Counted from the stretch's first letter, positions 32,701 through 45,092 are shown. The stretch: DNA of 64,000 bases from Carya illinoinensis (GCF_018687715.1 NC_056764.1:8694501-8758500); one strand, 5' to 3'. Numbers and translations are program-made. The notes: generated by a model not told the origin, from the sequence alone.

Positions 32701-35700
32701 GACGAATCGGAGTCGGTATTGGAGCCATCCGACTCCGACTCCGATTTTATCGGAGGCCGAATCTGGCCTCCGACTCCGCCTTCGAAGGTGTTAGACTCCG
32801 CTCCGGCTCCGGCTCCGACTTGTCGGAGCGGAGTCGGGACGGAGTCGGTGAGAAATCCTCAAAAAACAAACCCAAACGACGGATTCGGCAATCGGCGCAG
32901 GGGGAGGAGAGGGAATCAAAACCAAAAAACGAAAATACAAATCAAAACCAAAACCAAATCCATAACAGAAAAGAGAAATCAAAGAGTGAGAGAGAGTGAT
33001 TCGGCGCAGGGGGAGGGGAGGGAAGAGGGGGGGGAAGAGGGGGGGGGGGCCGGGAAACCTAATAATAAGGTTTTGAGATAAGAGGTGAGAGAGATCGGGA
33101 TGAGAGGTGAGAGGTGAGAGAGGCAGAGAATTGGGGAGGGGAGGGAATCGGGGGGGAGAGAGAATCTGAGATGAGAGGTGAGAGAGGCAGAGAGGGATTC
33201 GCTGCATTCGCATTCGGCGCAGGGGGACTCGAAGGGATCGGGGGGGAAGAAGAGAAAAGGGGGGGGGGGGGGGGGGGGGGCAAAAAGACCTAATAGCAAA
33301 CACTGAAACGGCGCCGTTTGGGGCTATTTTCACCCCAAACGGCGCCGTTTCAGTGACAGAAATCTGAAAAAAAATAAAGGGTTGCGTGAAACGGCGCCGT
33401 TTCACGCAACCCAGTTTCCAATAACGGCGCCGTTTAAGACTTTCTACTTCTAAATTCTACTTCTAAACAATAAAAATAAATTAATAAATAATAAGTGAGT
33501 AAAAATATATTTTAAGTTAGTAAAAATAAAATTAAGTAACAATTTAATGTGTATTATTTAATTAACTCACTAAAAAAATCACTAGTTAATTATTACTTTA
33601 TTAATTATTACTAACTTAGAGAGTTATATATTAGAAATTTGACAAATTTTTTTTATTGTTGTTATATCCAAGGGAATATATTTAATAATTATGTAATTAT
33701 ATTGTGATATTAATTTAATATATATTAACTAATAGTATACTATTATATATTATATAAATATAGTTAATTAGTAAGTTAATATATAACTATATATATTATA
33801 GTATATAAGTATAACTATATATATTATATAAGTATAGTTAATTAGTAAGTTAATATATAACTATATATATTATAGTATATAAGTATAACTATATATATTA
33901 TATAAATATAGTTAATTAGTAAGTTAATATATAACTATATATATTATATTATATAAGTACTCCTCCAATATCTTATATAAATATAGTTAATTAGTAAGTT
34001 AATATATAACTATATATATTATAGTATATAAGTACTCCTCCAATATATTATATAAGTATAGTTAATTACTAAGTTAATATATAACTATATATATTATATT
34101 ATATAAGTATAACTATATATATTATATAAGTATAGTTAATTAGTAAGTTAATGAATAACTATATATATTATAGTATATAAGTATAACTATATATATTATA
34201 TAAGTATAGTTAATTAGTAAGTTAATATATAACTATATATATTATATTATATAAGTACTCCTCCAATATATTATATAAATATAGTTAATTAGTAAGTTAA
34301 TATATAACTATATATATTATATTATATAAGTACTCCTCCAATATATTATATAAATATAGTTAATTAGTAAGTTAATATATAACTATATATATTATAGTAT
34401 ATAAGTACTCCTCCAATATATTATATAAGTATAGTTAATTACTAAGCTAATATATAACTATATATATTATATTATATAAGTATAACTATATATATTATAT
34501 AAGTATAGTTAATTAGTAAGTTAATATATAACTATATATATATTATATTATATAAGTATAACTATATATATTATATAAGTATAGTTAATTACTATACATA
34601 GTATAGTAACTATATACTATACAAGCCCTTAATATATATAGTATATATATAACTATATATTATATATTGACTTATAGTAAACTAGTAATGTAAAATATAA
34701 AATAAGCTATAGTAACTTATATAGTAACTTATAGTAAATTAGTAATGTAAATTAACTATATAAGGTATAGTAACTTATATAGTAACTTATAGTAAATTAG
34801 TAATGTAAATTAACTATATAAGGTATGGTAACTTATATAATAACTATATTAACTTATAGTAACTTATAGTAAATTAGTAATGTAAATTAACTATATAAGG
34901 TATAGTAATTAGTAACTTATAGTGTAACTAATAACTATATTAACTTATAGTAACTTACTAACTTATAGTAAATTAGTAATGTAAATTAACTTATAGTAAC
35001 TATATTAACTTATATTATTCATTATAATGTTTATAGATTATTATTTATTAGATGTTAATATATTGATAACAAATATTTTTATAAAATATGCACAATATCG
35101 GAGTCGGAGTCGGAGTAGAAGTCGGAGTCGGAGTCGGAGTCGGATTGGAAGTCGGAGTCGGAGTCGGATTGTAAGTCGGAGTCGGAGTCGGATCGGATCG
35201 GAGTCGGGACACCTCTACCTCCGACTCCGACTCCGACTCCGACTTCCAGGGGGAAAAAAACTCCGACTCCGACAAGGAGCGGAGTCGGAGCGGAGTCGGA
35301 GTCGGAGTCGGATTTTCGGATTTCTGCTCAGCCCTATTTGTGGTCCTTATGCAGTGGCCTTTTTCTCCTTTTAAAATGGTCAACCTCAAAGTCGAATAGA
35401 AAGTTTGATGTTTTTGTATTGTGGTCGCCACTATCTTGAGCTCCCTTGTGTCTTCCTCCATAAAGAGTACCTTCCACAATGCAATGATTGGCTTTTGAAA
35501 TCAACAATATCTCAGGTTCCCCACATTGGGCTATAAACTTCCAATGTCAGCTATGGAGAAATGGACTTTGGAATAACATATGTTACTTTTTTTTAGCAGG
35601 AACAACTAAACATGCAAAATATGTTTTGCTTCTGAACCTGATGAGAAAAGAAAGTACTACGTGTCTGACCATTACAATTTACAATTGAGTACTACATTTC

Positions 35701-36156
35701 TGGTTTCAGGAATGTCGAATACGGCTGGAACATTTGCTGCGATTGTCGGAACAGTTGGAGCTGGTTTCTTTGTTGAGCTGGTGGGTTCTTTCCAAGGATT
35801 TCTATTGCTTACATCACTACTATACTTTCTTGCTACCCTTTTCTACATCCTGTGTTCTACTGGAGAGAGAGTAAACTTTGATGAAACGGGTCAGTATCAT
35901 ATCCAGTTGTGGAGGTTTTAAATTGATGTTTCGGCTGTTCCAGAGTAGTTTTACTTAAAGATAGTTTCTTAAGCATGTCTTGTTTATAATGCAAATAATA
36001 ATAATAATTCCAAGATATTCTCGTAAGCATGCGGCTTTGACAGAATGTGAGCATTATCTTTTAGTTTTGTTGTGCCTAGTTGACCACTCTCAATTCAAAT
36101 TTTAATATTACTAATATTCTTTTTTATTACTTTATTGCCTAACAGTTTCCCGATGA
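29243..36156 (+). CDS. Plastid PHT4-type anion/phosphate transporter (MFS)
   Basis: Nine exons read by frame and GT-AG signals: 29243-29671, 30284-30510, 30654-31020, 31489-31533, 31633-31779, 32226-32363, 32455-32488, 35710-35889 and 36146-36156, giving 525 residues. Residues 1-75 are Ser/Arg-rich and almost without acidic residues, as in a chloroplast transit peptide. The MFS core follows: CNADRVVMSVAIVPLSLSHG, SSFLWGYLISPIAGG, LLGVAEGVALPCMNNMVARW, GFFVILSWMPIYFN, LTRKIFQSIGFLGPG and VGTVGAGFFVELVGSFQG. The closest family from memory is the PHT4;2/PHT4;3 (ANTR3/ANTR4) pair, inorganic-phosphate or anion transporters of the plastid. Intron 7 is 3.2 kb because a hAT element sits in it. If the last donor is skipped, exon 8 reads on to a stop at 35921. 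Confidence 0.88.
29690..29738 (+). repeat. Compound (CT)n(AC)n microsatellite in transporter intron 1
   Basis: About fifteen CT units run directly into about ten AC units, starting shortly after the exon 1 donor at 29672. Confidence 0.9.
33301..33355. repeat. Perfect 23-bp inverted repeat around AAACGGCGCCGTTT
   Basis: The arms 33301-33323 and 33333-33355 are exactly complementary (CACTGAAACGGCGCC ... against its complement) with a 9-nt loop CTATTTTCA. Each arm itself contains the 14-bp palindrome AAACGGCGCCGTTT. Confidence 0.9.
33379..33436. repeat. 34-bp perfect palindrome plus a further AACGGCGCCGTT copy
   Basis: 33379-33412 is a loopless palindrome centred on GGCGCC with flanks GGGTTGCGTGAAAC and its complement. 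A fourth AACGGCGCCGTT lies at about 33423-33434. Confidence 0.9.
33764..34590 (+). repeat. AT-rich tandem array, about 74-75 bp period, about 11 copies
   Basis: The unit begins TATAGTTAATTAGTAAGTTA and contains AACTATATATATTATA. Two unit types alternate irregularly, one with AAGTATAACTATATAT and one with AAGTACTCCTCCAATAT in the second half. Confidence 0.85.
34670..35010 (+). repeat. Second AT-rich tandem array, about 58 bp period
   Basis: The unit is built on TAAATTAGTAATGTAAATTA, then ACTATATAAGGTATAGTAAC, then TTATAGTAACTTATAG. About five copies of variable length follow the first array without a gap of unrelated DNA. Confidence 0.75.
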
Positions 36157-38178
36157 GATTGAGATTTGATGCTGTTGTTAACACCATATGTAGTTGATGA
36201 ATAGTACGGCCAGCTGTGACTAATGGCAACAAAAAAGGCTCGGATGCCCGAAGAAAGGCGGAGAAGGTTGGAAAATGGGAATTTCCCTCGAAAAATTAGG
36301 TGTTGAAATAGATGTACAGTACTTTCTCCCTGACTTGTCTTTGTATTCATATATAGATTCTCACCTTATTCAGAGATCCCTTAAAGTTTTTTCAACGGAT
36401 CAGATCGTTTCAAGGCGATCAATATTCCAAAAGATTAGCTAAGAAGAATTGGTGGTCAATGGCCTTTCAGCCTTTCACTGAGTCCTCGTATCCTAAAAGA
36501 AAAAAGAATTGACGACGTTTTGCGTCGCTAATTGCTGATTCAAATTAGTTGACCAGCGGTAACAGCTGAGATTATTCTTGAAGATAACACATGTTAAAAG
36601 TCAAACTCACCTTAAATCTAATTGGTTTAAGAAAAAAGGGGTAGTTTTCCATTTTGAGCAGGCTTGAAGGTTGGAGGTATCAATTAAGCACATGTTCATC
36701 ATGCAAATAAAGTTCGACTGCCCTTTGTTTTCTGAGAAATTCTACCTGCAACCGGGCTGGGAAACCCACGCGCATCCGGACACTGCTTTTGATGATTTTT
36801 TTTTAATTTACATTTCTCCTCTTTATTTCGTTCTCTCTCTTTCTCTTTACTTGTATCTACCATTCTACCCTCTTCTTCCTCTCATTTCACTCATTCTCTC
36901 TCTCCCTCGCACCCGTCTCTCCCCCCCCCCCCCCCCCCTCCACATCCCGCACAGCCGCACAGAGGTATCCCTTGTCTTAAAGAGTAATCTTGCAATAGGG
37001 CCGGCTGTTGTGGATGGTAGCATTGCGAAACTCTCAACATGTCTCTCCTTCTCTAATTCCGAAAAGCTGTCTAAATTATTCTCCTTCTTGAATCAATTTT
37101 GGCCCCAACTGTAGCTTTCCGTTCACAGTTTCTGAGAACTAGGGCCCCAATTTCACTGCGATTTCAAATAATACCAAACACCATCCATCATCATCACATC
37201 TTAGTTTTCCATATGAAAATTGAGTAGAAGTCAAAGACCTTTCTTTTTTCTTACCATGCTCACGAATTCTGCATGCAAAATTGTTATTTTTCTTCTCATA
37301 TTTTTTATTCTGCCCCTTTTCTGAATTCCCTTTATTTGCACTTTCCAAGAAAATTCAATCTCTTTTTGTATTTGGTCGGAGAGGGAGAGAGATGATTAGA
37401 GGTTTCGAAAGAGAAAGAGCCATCTGAGAGAGAGTTACTTACAGGATTTCATCAAGGGGAGTGCCCGGCTGCGTGGTGGTTTCCCAGCTCCGTTGCAAGT
37501 AGAAATTCTCTTGTTTTCTGGGTCACATATCGGCGGCCGTTGAATATTGCCAATAAGCTGCTGCTGCAGTGCAATCTAGTTCGTTCCCAAATGGCTCAAT
37601 TTCCTTTTCTTTTTCATTTAAATAAAAAAAAAAAACCCAACAAAACAGGATAATGATGGTAAGAATAGTTGAGAGAATATAATAAAGTGTCTAGAATCTT
37701 GAAATAATATTATTTTATTAAAAAAATGATAGTTATAGTCTTAAATATTGAAGCGTTATGTAATTATTTTTAAAGGAAATTAATATTTTAATAATAAATT
37801 TTATGATTTTTTAAAACGATTAGACACTCTACGATTTTACGGAGAATTTCTCTTATTTTCAATAATGGAGGTCAAAATTGACGTTGGTAAAATCGCCGCG
37901 GGAAGTTTCTGTATTCAAAGCGGGGGAAAATACAATGATAAGTTGGTTGAACTTTCCAAATCTATCCTGCTGGTTTGTCTTATTCCATGTTGTCGGTAAA
38001 ATCAGCATGAATTGCTTGAAAAGGTCTCCCAGAAATAAAAATATTAGAAGATTACGAGCAAGCAACATAGTCTATTATTTCCCGTAAATTCTTGACAGAT
38101 TGATGTGTTGGTTTTGTTCCACAAAGCCAAAAAGGTAAGATACGTTCAAACCGGCGAAGCTCATCATCTCCTCCGCAG
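36157..38178. other. Intergenic DNA and presumed leader of the kinase gene
   Basis: It holds the transporter 3' flank, a CT-rich tract with a C18 run (about 36931-36948), and GA-rich sequence around 37376-37430 that could be transcribed leader. No coding region is supported; the frame at 36671-37114 is low complexity. Confidence 0.4.
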
Positions 38179-41100
38179 ATGAAGAACGCACCAAGTCCCC
38201 GCAACTTCCCCTCGAGGCAAAGACAAGAAAACTTCATTCTCCGAGATGGACCGGCCGGCAATAGCGCATCCAATGGAACTCGCTCTGCCTTGAAATATAT
38301 CAAGGTTGCCGCCAAGAAAGTTGCTGGAGCGTTCGCCGTTGTTCTTTTCTGGCGGAAGAAGGTCAACCCAAAAGATCATATAGCTGATTCCAGCAAAAAT
38401 ACCGTTCGAACCAGACGGAATTCCGGTAAGTTTTCTTGATTTCGTTGATGTTCAAAGGTTAGGGAATTTAGGATCCATAGATATCCTATTTATCTACATT
38501 GATCAAAGCTCGAGCTTCTCCCCATTAACGCATATAGCTTGACATCTTCAGCGGCAGTATAAGCCATAAGGCAACCAATTGCGTAAATATGGATGTCAAG
38601 TCATGGGGTTTTAACTTGGCTTAAAACACGGTCAAGACATTACTATTTTTAAAGAAGCTCGAATTCCTGCACGTTCAATTTTTATGGCAAATGGGTACCG
38701 TGTTACTAGTGTTTTCTATTCTCAGTTTCAACAGATCCTTCTTCGGCGAGCAGTGCGAAGAGTTCATCAATGTTCAAGTCCTATAGCTCTGGTTTTTCTT
38801 CCGGTGTTTCCACTGGTCAGGTTGGGAATTTCTCCATTGAAGAGATTTACAAGGCAACCGAAAATTTCTCTCCATCTAATATAATTGGGGAAGGCGGATT
38901 TGGGACAGTGTACAAGGGGAGGCTCCGGGATGGTACTCTTGTTGCAATAAAGCGCGCGAAAAAGGTACAGTATCATGCATGAGGACAATAAGTCTCTTGA
39001 TTGATGGCTTTTGATTGGTAATTCGGTAACTTGCATGTGATTATGTAAAAACAAAATCCTTGTAACCAGAAAAGATTGCTTGAATTTTTGTCTGTAAAGT
39101 TAATGGTTTGATGTTGTCAAAGGAAAGGATATAGGTAATATGAGACCAAATAATTTTTAGAAGCATAGATAAAAGTGATTTTCCATCAAGATGCATAATG
39201 GCTTGAAAATTTGTGGCAGAACAAACATGAAAGCCACTTGGAGTTCAAGAATGAAATGCTTACCTTGTCAACGATTGAGCATATGAATTTGGTAAGGTTG
39301 TATGGATATCTGGAGCATGAAGATGAGAAGATCATTCTGCTTGAATATGTCAGCAATGGGACACTCCGGGATCATCTTGATGGTAAGTCAACCGACTATG
39401 ATTTCTCTAATTATTAAGTATAATAGCCTTTTTTTTTTTTTACTTATAAAAAAAACTATGAGGTATAATAGGCAGTATAATCTAAGAAAGCTGAAACAGA
39501 TGTCAGGTATATACGTGAGCTGTATGTGCTAAATTCCCCTGAAACCAAAGCACAAAACGAAATCCTTGATATTTTGTCCATTCCATAAAGCAGAAGAGCT
39601 AGATAATGTATTCTAAGCATATGCTGAGGATTGGAAATAGCAGAAGAAGAGTTCTAAGAATAAGATTGTGCTATAAATAACTAAATATTTCTTTCATTGT
39701 CATTAACTGAGAAGCTTTGTAATGTGGGGAGAGAATTATGAGATCTCAAGTCCTTCCTTCTCTCTCCTCCTCCTCAGAAAAATAGAAGTTTTTCCTTCAC
39801 TCTCCATGCCAAAACTACAATCCATTTTCACCTGAAAATTTAGAATCTGCTAGTTGAGTAATTGGTTGGCTCTTAGTTAGGTATGGTTAGAAATCAGAGA
39901 CCACCTCAATGGTATAGGCTACTTATTTTCTTATAGTAGTAATTGCTTGAAAAGTTTACCTACAAGCAGAAAGAGCGGGTGCTCAATTTAGTAGCTGAAT
40001 TGATAACAAGGAAAGGAAAATGAAAACATTAGTCATCTTTCATTGCAGATACCTTGGGAAAAGGACTTGAAATTGCAGAGCGGCTGGAGATTGCAATCGA
40101 TATTGCTCATGCAGTTACCTACCTTCACAATTACACAGGTATGCAGATGATTTCAGTCAAAAAGATGTCTAAATGAGTGTAGTAATATTACTCTGCATGA
40201 AGTTCAAATGCATGGACTTTAATGCACCGATCCAAATGGCTAAATTAGAAGTTTTCCTCGTGTGTTCTGGAAGTTAAAAAGTCATTTAAAGGCACAATGT
40301 ATGCCAGTGTTGATAAGTGAACTCCTTAATGGCAAAACTCTGTGTCACCATTTTCTTATTGGAAAAATCATTTGGAGATGTATAACTCTTTTTGTGTATT
40401 TAACAGATCATCCAATAATCCACAGAGACATAAAGGCATCAAACATTCTCATAACAGAGAAACTGCGTGCAAAAGTGGCAGACTTTGGGTTTGCACGATT
40501 GGGCTCACTAGACCCTGACGCAACTCATGTTTCAACTCAAGTCAAAGGAACGGCAGGCTACTTGGATCCTGACTACCTCAGGACGAATCAACTCACCGAA
40601 AAGAGTGATGTTTACTCCTTTGGCGTGTTGCTTGTAGAACTGATGACTGGAAGAAAACCCATTGAAACGAAGAGATCACTCAGTGAGCGGGTAACAATAA
40701 GATGGGTATGTATTCTTATATCTGGTAACGGTATAAAGGCATTAACCTGGTAACATTCTGAATTAGCCTCATTGGAGTAAGATTACCTAATCTGTTTGAA
40801 GTAAACAATGAATTAGTTATTACTCAACTTTAGCTTTAAACACCATGCAAATCCATGTCTGGTCATTAACATTTTAAGCGTTAAACATAGTTCAATTCAG
40901 ATGATAAAATCTTCCAATTCAGTTATAAGTTGAGAACCTGACATTATTCTATTTCCCATTTCATTTCACCTGTGCATAATCAGCAGTACAAGTGGTCTGT
41001 GCTTTTGGTGTTTCCCATTGATTCATATATTGCACATCTACATTGGTTAAGTAAGAATTGATTTCAATCCTAAAATACCGGCATTTGCACATAAGTGACT

Positions 41101-42588
41101 AAAAATAAAGTATATGTAATCAATCTAGACGCATATAACAATTTTGATCCTCTTTTGGGAAGCTGAAAATTGGGCCTAAAATCATAGCGCTAGAAGGATG
41201 TATGAGTCAGATAGACCACTGCTCAAGCAATCAAAATGGCTTGTGGATTCCATCCATGTGGAAGATGATGATTGATGGATTATTTTATATCGTGACTATA
41301 CCAAGTCCAATTCCCTCTTCCAAGTCTAGAGAATACTCCTAGGCAAATCTAAATCCAAGCCAGACCATATCAAATCCAGGATATTATTTGAAATTGTCTG
41401 AGCTACCTGGGAAAATACTTTAATTGTCCTTTTAACTTATATTATCACCATGACAAGATCAAACTTTCCAGTCACATTTTTTTTAGACATTTCACGTGAA
41501 ACTGGAGTCACACCATTCCAGCCACACCATTTTACACCTTGTTCTGGTATTGCATATAAGACAGTCATCACATAAACTCATCATAGTTGCCATGACCAGT
41601 CACATTTTCCTCTTCATATGGTCCGTTCCCTTGTATCAGAGACAAGTATCACTATGGTGTCACCCTAACATTGTTGAGAATGGATTAGCTAGTTGTCAAA
41701 TAAAAGCTGAGTATGTACTTGATTTTGATAACTAATATCCAAGATGAAAATAAATGATAAGGGATTCAGGTTAAAAAAAATATTCAAGAAATCAGTGTAC
41801 AGAGAGGAAGTAGAACAATGTAGGACTTGAGCAAAGTCTAAATCCTTCTTTCTCAGCCATTTAGAACGGAACAAACTCCTAATGTTACCCCAGCATCCAC
41901 TACCTTTATTCATTTCATCTTGCATGTCTTCACTATTTACACCAATAGATAACTTTTAGCACAGTTATTTTGAACCCAAATAACATAACCGAATAAGTAT
42001 GCAACTTGTTTTGAAGCAAAAAATGAAAGGGGTCTCATGGTAATTAATAAAGGGATTAGGCTTTCATAGCATTGTTTTTTTTTTTTTTAACGGAATTCTA
42101 TTGTTATAATAACTGAAAGAGTGGATTTTCTTTTCAAACTTTGCAAATTAGCGTCGCCTCGTAGGTATCTTGATGGTTATGTGACATTATACATTTCAGT
42201 GAAGTCCCCAGAGTCCAATCAATAAATTGGCAAGACAGATGAAAACATCTTTTGTATGCAGGCGATAAAGAAACTGAACGAAGGAGAGGCAGTAATTGCC
42301 ATGGATCAAAGGCTGCAAAGGAGCCCAGAATCAGTCGTGGCAGTGGAGAAGGTACTCAAACTAGCTCACCTATGCCTTGCACCTTCGAGAAAATCAAGAC
42401 CTTTCATGAAACAATGTGTCGAGGTATTATGGAATATCAGAAAAGATTTGAGAGAAAGATCCAATTCTCATTCTCTCCCTCCTAGTTCTCCTCAATCTGC
42501 AAACTTTCCCGAGAGAGATGCTAAGCAGAGTTTACAAATGTCTTTTGGTGTTGAAGATGGTGACAGCTACAAATTTATATCTGCATGA
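38179..42588 (+). CDS. Calmodulin-binding receptor-like cytoplasmic kinase (CRCK family)
   Basis: Six exons (38179-38425, 38726-38964, 39220-39382, 40049-40138, 40407-40705, 42262-42588) give 454 residues. The N-terminal 115 residues are basic and Ser-rich, with no signal peptide or ectodomain. The kinase domain follows [20 protein letters not shown]. It has the Gly loop GEGGFG (137-142), the ATP Lys158 (VAIKR), [10 protein letters not shown] (catalytic Asp254), ADFGFAR (Asp272) and [11 protein letters not shown], so all catalytic residues are present. Subdomain X-XI is [14 protein letters not shown]. This layout and the [12 protein letters not shown] lead-in fit the CRCK group, cytosolic Ser/Thr kinases that in Arabidopsis bind calmodulin within the kinase domain and act in stress signalling. 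The start is the first Met in frame; intron 5 is 1.56 kb. No lesions are seen. Confidence 0.88.
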
Positions 42589-44135
42589 TTGAGAGGCAAG
42601 CCGATTTTAAGAGAAACGTCATTATTTCATCTCTGTAATTTTTTTCTTAATGTAGAAATACAAAATGAAATATTCCTACGTTATAATTCTTATAAGTTTG
42701 TGCTTATTCTTTTGAAATCTAAGAAGACAAGTAGATAACGAGTTGTTTGTGTTTTTAGTAAATATAATCTAAGAAACCCCCAGAATGCAGCCCAAAAAGC
42801 ACAATACACACATCTTCTATGCTAAACAAAAAAAATTGCAGATCTGTCACATAGTTGCTACCCAGTCATATGTATTTCCAAACCATGCGGCTGGACAGCC
42901 ACTAAAATCAGAAACTAAGTACGGGTACCGAACAGCTTGAGCAATGTTGGCCAGCCACTTTGTGTAATTACAGAAGATGTTGATCCATTTGTTAGATGAT
43001 TCAGCCTCGTGATATCAAAGAGACATTATGAACCATAAGCTAAAATCTTTTACATGTAATCCATTTCTCATTATGATATGAAAATTCAACTTAACATCCA
43101 AAAATTCTATTCAAGTTCATAAGGTTTGCACTCTTTCAAAACCAATAGTTAAGTATTAAGAATCTAAAACAAGTATATGGGGTTATGGATAAATTTTAAA
43201 TTGGTCTTTCTACTGGAATTTTGTTATTGTACTCGAAAAAAATATTTATATGACCAATTAGAAGATAACAAGTGGTATTAATCACTACAAATGGCCACCC
43301 ATGGTGCGACAGACGATAGCAACCCTGTGGGTGGCTTGTATCCGCCACCAGGTGTCCAATGGTGGTAAGCCAGTTTTTAATATTTTTTAATTAGAAAAAA
43401 TCTATTTATCACCGTTTGTTTATCATCCTTTCATCATCTCATTATGTGGCATTAGATGATAAATTTATAAGTAAAATATAATAAATAATCTTTAATCATC
43501 TAATATCACGTCATGAGATAAAAATTACGATAATGAGTATCATTACTCTTTTTAACTAATTTATTTTTTTATAATAAAATAATATGTTTTTAACTTAAAA
43601 TTAAATAGCTTGATGAATAGTTTTGAATGTTTGGAATGAATTTTTGGTCTCGAAATCTGATTTCTTTTTTTTTATCTTAGTTACCGTTTGGATAGTGTGT
43701 TAGAATTGAAGTTAAAAGTTAAATAAAATATTATTAGAATATTATTTTTTAATATTTTTATTGTTTTAAAAATTAAAAAAGTTAAATTATTTATTATATT
43801 TTGTGTAAAAATTTTAAAAAATTATAATAATAAGATGAGATGAAATATTTTTTATCATCCAAACAAAATTTTAATGTTATGGTTGTTGTAATGAGTTGTT
43901 TATTGGAGAATCTCATCCCTTTTTATGTATCTCACTTTCCATTTTTTAATGAAATATTTGTTTGCTTTTTAACTATAAATAGAAAAATTTATGCTGTAGA
44001 TGAATTTCAATCTTTGCCAAACATGAGATTAAATTTGTGTTTGGATAGTGAAATAATTTCAGATATTATATAAATAGTAATAAAAAAATATTTAATATAA
44101 AATAATTAAAAATAGAAATAAAATAAATGAATAAG
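42589..44135. other. Intergenic AT-rich DNA
   Basis: It contains the kinase 3' flank and, at its right, a MITE-like element (43686-43864, listed separately) followed by a possible partial relative near 44034-44125. No gene is seen. Confidence 0.45.
43686..43864. mobile_element. MITE-like element, about 179 bp, relative of 5748-5931
   Basis: It starts GTTTGGATAGTG and ends ATCATCCAAAC. Internal phrases AAGTTAAATAAAATATTATT, TTATTTATTATATTTTGTGT and AAGATGAGATGA occur in the same order as in the copy at 5748-5931, so the two belong to one family. Confidence 0.55.
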
Positions 44136-44231
44136 TATGGGGAGCAGCCCCTGTTTGGGAGCAGCCGAGGCACACCACACGTGGCATGGGCGAAATGACC
44201 AAACTCTCCCATAGGACGTTCCCTCCCTCAG

Positions 44232-45092
44232 TTGAAGCAAACATTTCATTTTGAAAAATGTAGCTCGAGCTCCGTAGCTCCGTTCGCTCCTTCGTTCCGT
44301 AATGTTCTTCAACCCAATGTAACCGGAGCTCCGTTCCCTTCCTCGTTTCGTGATTCTGAAACCCAAACTCTCCCCGTCGACCTCTTCGAGCTCAGACCTC
44401 GACCTCAATCCTCCCCACCACGACCTCCCGAGGAGATCAATCCAAGCCTTGGGTCCGTAACTCCACCAACGCAAAGCCCCTCTGTGACACGATCTGGGTA
44501 AGCATGCTTATCTTTTTGCTTTCCTTGTGTCACTCCCTTGGATTCCTGCTGTAGTGTCTCTGTGAAGGAAAAGTTGGTCGGGTTGGGTTGGAATCCGTTC
44601 GCACTCTGGGTCGGTGCGTTTGGGTCGGACCTGTTCAGAAGTTTTGGAGTCTGGGTTTTAGAGCAACTCAGTAGAAGGTATTTTGAAGGGTTTTGGTAAG
44701 TTGGGTCGTCTCAGTGTAAGCTTAGCTTTTGGCTTGTAGGTTTAGTTTTCGAGTAGTTGATGTAAATGTTCGCTTCTGGGTGTTCTTCGTCTGTATTGCT
44801 TTTTATTGTTACTATTTTTATTCAAGTAGTCTAATTGTCTGGTTTGATTAAACTTCTCTCTTTTTGACCGTTGTTGCACTAGTGTTGCATGGGTACTTGG
44901 AGGCGATGGTGCTTTTGCTATAGCTTAAACTAATGGAAATTTGTATGTGTATGATAAGGCAAGCCTTGGACTTTCATGATTCAATGTGTTGTAGATAGTA
45001 AGTTAAGTATGTTTTAATGAAATTTTGTTTTGCACAGAGTAATAGAGGAGAATATTTTGACAAGAGAACCAAGATTGGAAGAGGAAGAATAA
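44232..45092 (+). CDS. Candidate two-exon hypothetical protein, 106 aa
   Basis: Exon 1 (44232-44497) encodes MKQTFHFEKCSSSSVAPFA, then a Pro/Ser-rich stretch (PRPQSSPPRPPEEINPS) to SVTRSG. A donor GATCTGG|GTAAGC follows. Splicing to the acceptor TTTTGCACAG| at 45037 keeps the frame and adds VIEENILTREPRLEEEE before a stop at 45090-45092. Canonical sites and frame continuity favour a real transcript. Against it, there is no known domain, composition is biased, and it lies within a possible large inverted-repeat element. It could equally be a non-coding or transposon-borne transcript. Confidence 0.28.

Larger units (their letters stand above)
32687..35336. mobile_element. Non-autonomous hAT-type element, 2650 bp, in transporter intron 7
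   Basis: The left end TAGGGCTGAGCA and the right end TGCTCAGCCCTA are perfect 12-bp inverted repeats. TTTGTGGT at 32679-32686 and 35337-35344 is an exact 8-bp target duplication, so hAT. Subterminal regions on both sides are packed with GGAGTC/GACTCC hexamers. The interior has a purine-rich G-run segment (33000-33280), GGCGCC palindromes (33301-33436) and two AT-rich tandem arrays (33764-35010). There is no transposase frame; apparent Arg-Ser proteins here are hexamer translation artefacts. Confidence 0.9.

Noticed and set aside
35027..35374. Open frame encoding a long Arg-Ser repeat, looking like an SR protein
   Set aside because: It is the translation of GGAGTC hexamer repeats at the right arm of the hAT element; there is no RRM and no exon structure.
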